Below, one piece after another: positions 56,812-64,000 of a stretch of DNA of 64,000 nt (positions are counted from its first letter, which is position 1; each line of letters starts with the position of its first letter). Made by a program: the position numbers and the translations under genes. The notes below the pieces were generated by a model. It had not been told where the DNA came from, ran no database searches, and saw nothing but the letters and a program-made list of their open reading frames with translations. The stretch is from Cliona cf. orientalis (taxonomy: Eukaryota; Porifera; Demospongiae; Clionaida; Clionaidae), in assembly GCA_963930775.1 (NCBI GenBank), contig OZ005703.1, positions 7,750,001-7,814,000 on the forward strand, in the 5' to 3' direction.

Positions 56812-59800
56812 CTACAATAATAAAATTACCATAAGTGTATAGTTGTTTGTTTGCGTGAGGTAGTGCAGTGACGAGGGGCTGGAGAGGAGGGAGGAGAGAG
56901 ACACCTCATTGGGGTTACTGGGACTCATGCCAACAAACACCTCCAGCAGATCAGACTAGAAATAAAACGAAAAACCGTACCATGATAAAAATTACAACCG
57001 GTAAAAATATTTTAGTACTTTGCTACACATACCATAGTTAGCACCCTCTCAATTTGACTGTCAGGATGTATTCCATGGCTTACAATCTGCACCAATAATA
57101 TTTTATACATTGATAAAACAAAATTAATAATAATTTATGCTTCCAGATGTAATTTTAACGGATTGCTTTACCTTGTGAAAGTCCTCCAGCAGTACTGTGG
57201 CATCAGAGTTGACAGTATCTGGACTGAGGCTGGTGACAGGACAGCCGACTGCTAGAGTGAGTGCCTTACACAGCCCCTCCCTGGGCTGAGGGTCAGCACA
57301 GAGGTAGATAAGTAAGCTGTGCCAGTCAACAAGACCAGTGCTGGCATCACTGAAAATCTCATAGAAAGCCTGTACAATAATAATATTATTACCATTGCAC
57401 ACATGCACGGATGAAGTAAAATGATGCAACAAATCATACAATCATACAGATGAGTGTATACCATACCTCTTTCAATTTCTGATTCCTATTGAATTTCTCT
57501 CTCTTTTCTCTCTCTCGCTCACTGTCCAGTGTTGACCGTGGCCCGTCCTTAGTCAGCCACAGATCAGTGGCCATGCACTGCTCCCTGGTCACCCATAGTG
57601 GCTTGCTCAAGGCGCTAGACAAGCTATCTTTCTTTGAATCATTCTCAACAATACTAGTGTCACTCTGAGATTGGGAGAATTGTTGCATAGCGTCCATGAG
57701 GTCTTGAGCCGATGGGCGTGGCCACGGCTCTGCCGCACAAACTAGAAACTGACGCCAGTCGACGAAATCTGAGTTGGTGCCATACAGCGAACCACATAAC
57801 AGCTCAGCCTATAGGGGGATAATCAAAATTTAATTACTGGCCGAGATGAAAATAATAGGGTGAATGGAAGGTATAAAGTACACGCATCAAATCCTAGGTG
57901 TGATCTACTAGTAAATTTTGACGACCCTTTCCAACCGCACCTTCACTAAACATGATACACTATATTGACGACCCTTTCCAACCGTACTATTCTACAATGC
58001 CGTGTGATGGCTAATACTGCACTAACTTGTTCCTTAGATAGATTTCTCCAGTTGCTTGGCAGTATCTCTCCAGTTCCCATGGACTGGTTGGAGAGTGTGA
58101 CCAGTGTATCAGTGAGCTCCCTGCCCAGTATGTATCCAGAGGGAGCGATGGCCTGGAGCTGTCGATGCAGGGAGAGTAGCTGATCCACTGTGAATCGGTC
58201 AGGGTGCTCCGGCTCGAGGACTGGCACTGGGCTAGGGGGAGGGCTTCTCTCAACCATCATAATCGACTGCAGAAAAGGGATAAAAACATTTTTTGCAAAT
58301 CAAGTCAGATTTCTGTACAATTTTTAAAATGCCACAGTAATTAATATGCAGTGCAGAAATTTTTTAGTGATTTTGAGCAATTTACTCTCACAGTGAAGGA
58401 ATAGTTTACCTTTATGTGATCAAGGGCTTATAGACTCCTAAAAGAGTATTATTATTACAAGTCCTTGATGTGGTATAATTATGTGCACGTGTTCAGTGCT
58501 TACTTGTCTGATTTCCAGTTTAGCTCCAGGCAGTGCTAGTTCATTGACCAGTTTCTCTTCGTTCTCAACGGCTTGACGTAGCACCTCTGACAGTGTGCTG
58601 ACACAGTCTACCTCCTGCTTATAGCAGTCCTGTATCCATTCTCCCATTTCCGCATTAGTAGTCTGATCTTTCGTCTAAATCAAGTTAGAAATTCAATAAC
58701 AGTTATTGATGTATATTATATGTACCTCACCTTAAATTCGTTTATTTGCGCCAGAGCCTTCTCTTTAATCAGCACCAACCTCAGCTTAATTCGATTTTCT
58801 ATCGTCAACAAAAATTCAAAAAAATTTGTCAACAGATAAAATTTTCATATTGTTGTAGCTACCTTCTTTCTCGATGGCTGCCTTGTGTTCCTTGAAGAGT
58901 TGTCCCATTCTCTGTCTCTGTGCTAGCTGTTCGGGTGTCTCTATGTGGGCCCTGGAGGAGGTCTCAGTGGGCGGAGCTTCAGCAGGCGGAGCCCCACCTT
59001 TCCCTGATTTTCCAGGGGAACCCTTCCCTTTGACTGCGGGAGATGCCTTGCCCTTCTTACCAGGAGCAGGGCTCTAAAGACCAGGAATACAATAATAATA
59101 ATAATAATAATAATACCCTTATCATGGTAATGATTGTAGGAAAAAAAAAACAAATTTCAATTTTATACTGACCTTTCCTTTCTTCCCTTTGCCCTTGTCC
59201 TCCTTCCCAGCCGCCTCTGCTGATTTTCCCTCTTGCTCCACATCCAGCTTAGCACTGGGAGGCTTGCTCACTTCCATGATGGATGCATCAAGACCCTTCA
59301 ACTCTCCCATGACCAGATGAAACACTACAGCATTGGCCGTATTGAATGCGTGCACCACTAGCTGATGGTCGAGCTCCAAGTGGCTCAGATCTTCGACGGG
59401 TGGCTGGGGGGATTGGATACCTCCCCCTCCCTTCTTTTTAGTTCCTTTGTCCTCCGTGGGATCAGGAGGTGGCTGATGAGGAAGGAGGGGAACCCTGCAA
59501 TAATTAACAAAAAAAAAAGATGCTATAGCACACGAGACACTCAATTCTATTCAATTATTAATATATTTGGACAATACCAGGAGTACATTACAAGGAGCAA
59601 AGAAACATGCAATACACATAATTATACATATACATGGAGGATAATATAATGTTTATGTATACGACATTATGCATGTATGCGTAGTTCAGTTTTACCTTCT
59701 CTTAGGGCTGTCCTTGGGTGCTTTAGCATCTGACTGTTGTGGTTGCTCCTTTTCCGTCTCTCCCCCTCCCTCCTCTCTCTCTCCTCCCTCTCCTGCCGTG

Positions 59801-62800
59801 GTGCCGGTAGTGCTGCCCTGCGCCTCCATGTCATGGGTGGAGCCTGTAGCACTGCCGGGGACCTCTTGAGCCTCAGTCGGAGATAGCTCAATCAATGGCA
59901 AACGACCAGGGTCAGGAAGCTTGGAGGGAACTTTCTCTGTATTTAATTAAAATGAGAATTCAATGCAAATCACATGCATACATGGATCCTTGTCCCCAGG
60001 CTACATCAGTTTTTAAATACTGATGGAGCCTGGGGACGAGGTTAGCATACATGCATTTCTACGTGTATGTGTACCTTCCATTCCAGTATAGTAGTCTTTG
60101 AGCAGCATAAAGGTGTCATAGAAGCGATCCAATTCAACCTGCAGTGTACATTGTGGAATTATCAGAATCATTGTTTTGGCTAACAAAAATAGCAATCCTT
60201 AACATTAATAATCATTAGCCTGATTATTTATTAGGGGCCTACCTGCATGATTGATATGAAGTGATTAGTGAGTATTCCAATGTGGTCCTCTAGCCAGTGG
60301 TCAGTGGCAATGCGCTGTCTCTCCTTCTCAGCCTGCTCCCGGCGAGTGTCAGTGATGTCCCAGAGCTGGTCACAGAGATCCTACGTGAGAGTGAAACGGA
60401 TGACATTAATAAGTAATTTTGTAAAAAATTAAAGTTTTAAAATACTTGCTAAAATTGGCTTAAATTAATTTTTTCATGCTTACATCGACCCTGTGGTGCA
60501 ACAGATGATGTTAATTTTATAAGTGCAAAAAAAATTTGAGAATAAAATTTAATATCTGCTCAAAATTGATATTTTTCATGCTTACATCAACCCTGTGGTG
60601 CAGTTCAGCCTTCATGGCGTCTTCTCTCCTGGTGTGGGGCTCCAAGCTGTTGTACAGTGACTGCCACTGACTCACAAACTCCTGCTTATGGTCAGGACGA
60701 CAAAGATAGTCAGCAAATTCATTCCTGTAAAATAGTGACACAAAATAAAAATTTGTACAGGAGCTAGGCCTAAGGGTGTGATGAAATTTATTAGTAATTT
60801 TAGCAAGAAATTCTGAATTACCGTATAGCGGGAAATTTTCGAGGGAGAAAACTTTCGCGGATCAGTAGGAAAGGAGCATTTCGCGGAGAAAACTTTCGCG
60901 GAATGTTAAAACTGGTCGCATAATGGGTGTGGCATGCCTAGAATTTCGTGGAGAAAATTTTCGTGGATGGCGGGAAAATCGCGAAATTCGTGAAAGTTTT
61001 CTCCCTCGAAAGTTTCCCGCTATACGGTAGCTTCCACTAACCCTAGGGGATTTCCCTAAACTGTTATACAATAGCCTTAATATAGTTGTAACAAATACTG
61101 TGATCCGATTGGTCACTCAGAGGCCCAAGACTGTGACAAGCGAAGTAAAATAGTGGACTTCCAACTGACCAATCAGATTCCTGACCTACTTTACCCTACA
61201 ATACCTTACAATACCTTACAATACCTACAATACCATAGTAGTGAGAAATACTATTGTGACTGATTCTGCCAAAATTATGTTATTTAATCCACAAAATCAT
61301 ACCTTCTGTCGTAGAAGTACTGGCATATATTTTCCCTCTCTGCCCTGAGGTGCTGGAACACTCCTTTGAGAGTGGTGATGTAGGTCTCCTCAATAGCAGG
61401 CCACTTTCTAGCCAGCCCCTTGGCCAGATCAGCGCTGAGCGGCAGGCTGCAGTAGACCCAGTCACAGCTGCCAGGCTCAGCATTCGGATTGATTGGGGAA
61501 AATACCTCATCATCACGGGGCAAAGACTTGCCATCCTATAAAGAGAATATAATCATGTATACTGTAGTCTAATAATTGAATACAATGCATGATCCAATTT
61601 AACACAAGAAATTAGCATTTTACGAATTCTCATAACATTTTTATATGGAGCCTTTACCAGAAAAATGCTCGTTTTTCAAAATTTTTTTCCATGCATTATA
61701 CATGTATTAGATTAAGTATGGTATATTCATTGTGGGTATATATCTTATACCCTTGATTCTGTTACATGTAATGTACAAAATTACTGACCTTTCTGTATGG
61801 TGATCTCAGCTGTTGCAGTAGCTTGGCTGGTGACTCGGCTGAAGATGGTCGACGTCTCCGTCTCTTCGACGACGTGGGAGGAGGCATGGCAGCAACGGGA
61901 TCACTCTGGCTAGAAGGTACCTCAAACTGGGCAATGTTGGACGTTGAGCCAAAATCAGCCCCCAGACCTGAATGGTACAAAAATTAATTATGATGGGTGT
62001 ATACTGGTACATGTACATGTGTTTGTAGTGATAGAAATTCAAGCTAACCTTCAGGTAGACCGAGCTTCTTCATAGCCTCAGCCTGCTTGGACTGAAATAG
62101 TAGAAAATGCAGAGCAATAATTAGTAGCAAGGGTTTTCGGCGGCTCAATAAGCCCTTAATTGTTAGCATAAAAATTCAATTTTTTTAAGCAATTAAGAGG
62201 AAAATTTTTTTAGTTAGCATTGTCCCCAGAGTCTGAGACTCCCCCCCCCCCCCCCCATCATTTCAACATATGCATGCAACATTGGAATTGGGCTGAGGCC
62301 ATTTTCAGCCACATTAAAAATTTTGTACCTTGTTGATGACCTCCTGTATTTTGTCCCTAGCTGTCCTGTAGACTGCCTGGGTGTCCAGGTTGGAGTTGAC
62401 GGTGCTGATATTCCTGAACTTGAGGTACCACCGTCTCAGCGTACGCCACTCATCATCAAAACTCATCAGTCTATGCTGAATCTGCTCAAGCTTGTTGCTA
62501 GCTCCGGGAATATTAGAAACTACATATAAACATAGCACATAATAGGCATAAAAGTAATGTAAAAATTAATGTGCAATTTGGAGCATACAGATGGCACTAC
62601 AGTATGGCATAGTGTTAGTTTCTGTACCTAGTTGGCTTGCTCTCTGCAGCACAGCATCAGATGAAGCAGTGAAGTGAAGCACAATATCAAGACCACATGC
62701 CGAGTGAATCTGCTGCTAAAAATTATAATAATTATTGTCTAGACCAGCTCATATTCATTAAATTTTACAATTTATGTATATACCTCTTCGCTTTGTATTT

Positions 62801-64000
62801 GCCTCTCAGCCAGTAGAGCAAACTGCCTTGGTATGGTCGGCTGGGGCTTAGCCTGACCTGTCAGAGCTGTGGCTAGAAGCTAGCCAAGAAAGAGAGAAAA
62901 TCCAGATAATGTTGCACAAATTTTACGATCTAGCTAACATTATTGTCAGATGCCCTACTGAAAATCCAGTCCTTAAAAATTTATTGGGTACATATAATTA
63001 TGTTCTAAATCTGACCTCATAATGCATGATTAGCGCTAGAGTGATCTTCACCTTTGCTTGCTGCAGAGTCGTTGGAAAGTTATCCATGATCCAGCAGTTG
63101 CCCTCAGGAAGCTGGCGAATCTCCTCCACAAATATCTCCACTGCCGTCTCATCATCCAGGGGCTCCCCACCCGCCATGGCAACGTGCGCTTTGTACCCTA
63201 GCCTGGCCAGCGGTGACAAGTGCTCCAGTGTGTCCTCTGGGAGATCATTTAGTGCTGAGTCAGCGAGTCCCGTCGCTTCCTGCTGCCCCTCTTCGTTGGT
63301 TTTTGATGGATTTGATGTGGTGCTGGACGACATGTTGAGATCTGTACTACTGCTAGGCTCAACCATAATGGCTGGTATCTGCATGAGGGATACACAAAAT
63401 TCATGTATAAATTATTACATAATTATAGATACTGTGATAATAATATTATTCTTCATACCTTTTCCTCCACCTCCTCAGTATTACTAATGACAGGGGCATC
63501 CTCCTCCTCCTCTCTCTCCGCCCCCTCTTCCTCGCTCTCCCCAGTCTCCTGCACAGCACTATAGCTCTCCCTGTGTTCAAGTCTCTTCTTCTCAGCAAAG
63601 AAAGTGTCGACAGCTTTTGTCAGCACACTCTCTACCGATAACACCACCACATTGTAGTCATCTTTGAGCCGCTGTAGAGTCGTAGATTTTCCAGTGAATG
63701 GTTTCCCGATAAAACTCGCCCTGACTAGAGATTTGGGGAATTTTGGTGGAGTAGATGGGGCCTTGGGTGGGTCGACCATGTCCAGGAGCTGGTAGACGAC
63801 GTGGGAGAGGATGGGATTGGGAGGGAGGGGGAGCTCGTTAGTGAGCTCATTAGGAGGGTTCCACTCATCATGGCAGTCCTAAAAATTAGGAAAAAAAATA
63901 ATTTTTATCATATTGAAAGTTTTGCAGCTGAAAGAGAATGTTATTTGCTGACCTTGTATTCGTTGAAGTCAGTGTCATCGAGTAGCTGTTGATTGTCAGT
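56812..64000 (-). CDS. SPEF2: SPEF2-like sperm flagellar/axonemal protein, partial (N-terminus off the window)
   Basis: Minus-strand exons from the right edge: 64000-63953, 63878-63459, 63378-63016, 62879-62784, 62715-62628, 62519-62329, 62091-62049, 61967-61789, 61535-61303, 60724-60586, 60380-60243, 60138-60075, 59936-59696, 59494-59173, 59073-58863, 58798-58731, 58674-58504, 58266-57988, 57808-57467, 57369-57172, 56955-56812. The first full exon has an adenylate-kinase-like P-loop (ASFIGKPFTGKSTTLQRL). Long helical, charged segments, a Lys/Gly/Pro-rich stretch (KGKGSPGKSGKGGAPP) and repeated C-terminal EF-hand-like helices (FVDWRQFLVCAAEPWPRP; LVDWHSLLIYLCADP) follow. SPEF2 belongs to the central apparatus of motile cilia, which fits a flagellated animal. 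The name rests on overall architecture; the calponin-homology N-terminus lies outside the window. Confidence 0.75.
57918..57984. repeat. 20-bp direct repeat at a SPEF2 splice donor
   Basis: TTGACGACCCTTTCCAACCG occurs at 57918-57937 and 57965-57984. The second copy runs into the donor of the exon that ends at 57988. It may be a tiny local duplication. Confidence 0.8.
59987..60042. repeat. Perfect-stem hairpin in a SPEF2 intron
   Basis: CCTTGTCCCCAGGCT, then ATCAG, a short AT loop, CTGAT and AGCCTGGGGACGAGG form a stem of about 20 bp. A related single arm (CCTGGGGATGAGGCTA) lies near 7497. It is probably the remains of a small foldback element. Confidence 0.6.
60821..61027. mobile_element. 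Short MITE, CCGTATAGCGGG family, copy 2
   Basis: This 207-bp element has the same inverted ends and GAAAACTTTCGCGG core as the copy at 4074-4281, in the opposite orientation, with TA on both sides (60819-60820 and 61028-61029). It lies in a SPEF2 intron. Confidence 0.92.

Noticed and set aside
1..64000. tRNA or rRNA genes
   Set aside because: No cloverleaf-like sequence with A and B boxes, and no rRNA core sequence, was recognised; only the tRNA-Ser-complementary primer site was found.

Overview
This is a eukaryotic, animal-type window: intron-rich genes with many short introns (about 50-150 nt) and standard GT-AG borders. It holds a tandem family of immunoglobulin/fibronectin receptor genes, metazoan carboxypeptidase and flagellar genes, and a heavy load of TA-targeted DNA transposons plus two retrotransposons. 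The combination (compact introns, lineage-specific multi-Ig receptors, dense MITEs) best fits a sponge, most likely a demosponge of the Amphimedon kind. This is an inference; no species marker such as rRNA is present.

Layout. 0.5-4.7 kb: Ig-family gene A, broken by a MITE and a nonsense codon. 5.3-6.9 kb: a GT92-like glycosyltransferase ORF. 7.2-10.1 kb (minus): a cytosolic carboxypeptidase of the AGBL4/CCP6 type, with one in-frame TGA. 10.2-20.7 kb (plus): a decayed KDZ/CxC-type transposase and a second multi-exon gene with a P-loop, acidic repeats and a PHD finger, interrupted by TA-flanked elements. 20.9-21.8 kb: a minisatellite. A candidate first exon of the carboxypeptidase at 22.3 kb (minus) would place this whole block inside its first intron. 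22.5-30.4 kb: Ig gene B, split by a 4.1-kb non-LTR retrotransposon whose two ORFs are in one frame separated by a single UGA-CUA stop. 30.6-35.5 kb: intact transmembrane receptor gene C. 35.7-41.9 kb: a mosaic Ig pseudogene (D) carrying a Ty3/gypsy LTR element with an intact 1555-codon gag-pol ORF. 42.1-48.1 kb: intact receptor E. 49.2-53.8 kb: intact receptor F. 54.2-56.5 kb: intact short secreted gene G. 56.8 kb to the right edge (minus): most of a SPEF2-like axonemal gene.

How the genes fit together. The Ig family comes in two forms built from the same phase-1 exons. Secreted forms (A, B, G, remnant D) end in a conserved cysteine-rich domain. Membrane forms (C, E, F) end in an FN3 domain, a transmembrane segment containing a glutamate, and a short tail with three conserved tyrosine motifs, one matching the ITIM pattern. 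Fragments of the SPEF2 last exon and its flank lie between the Ig genes, which shows that the duplicated unit once bordered SPEF2. Paralogous copies give in-window 'empty sites' that prove several transposon insertions. The array looks like a rapidly reshuffled receptor cluster, and immune or self-recognition use is a reasonable but untested guess.
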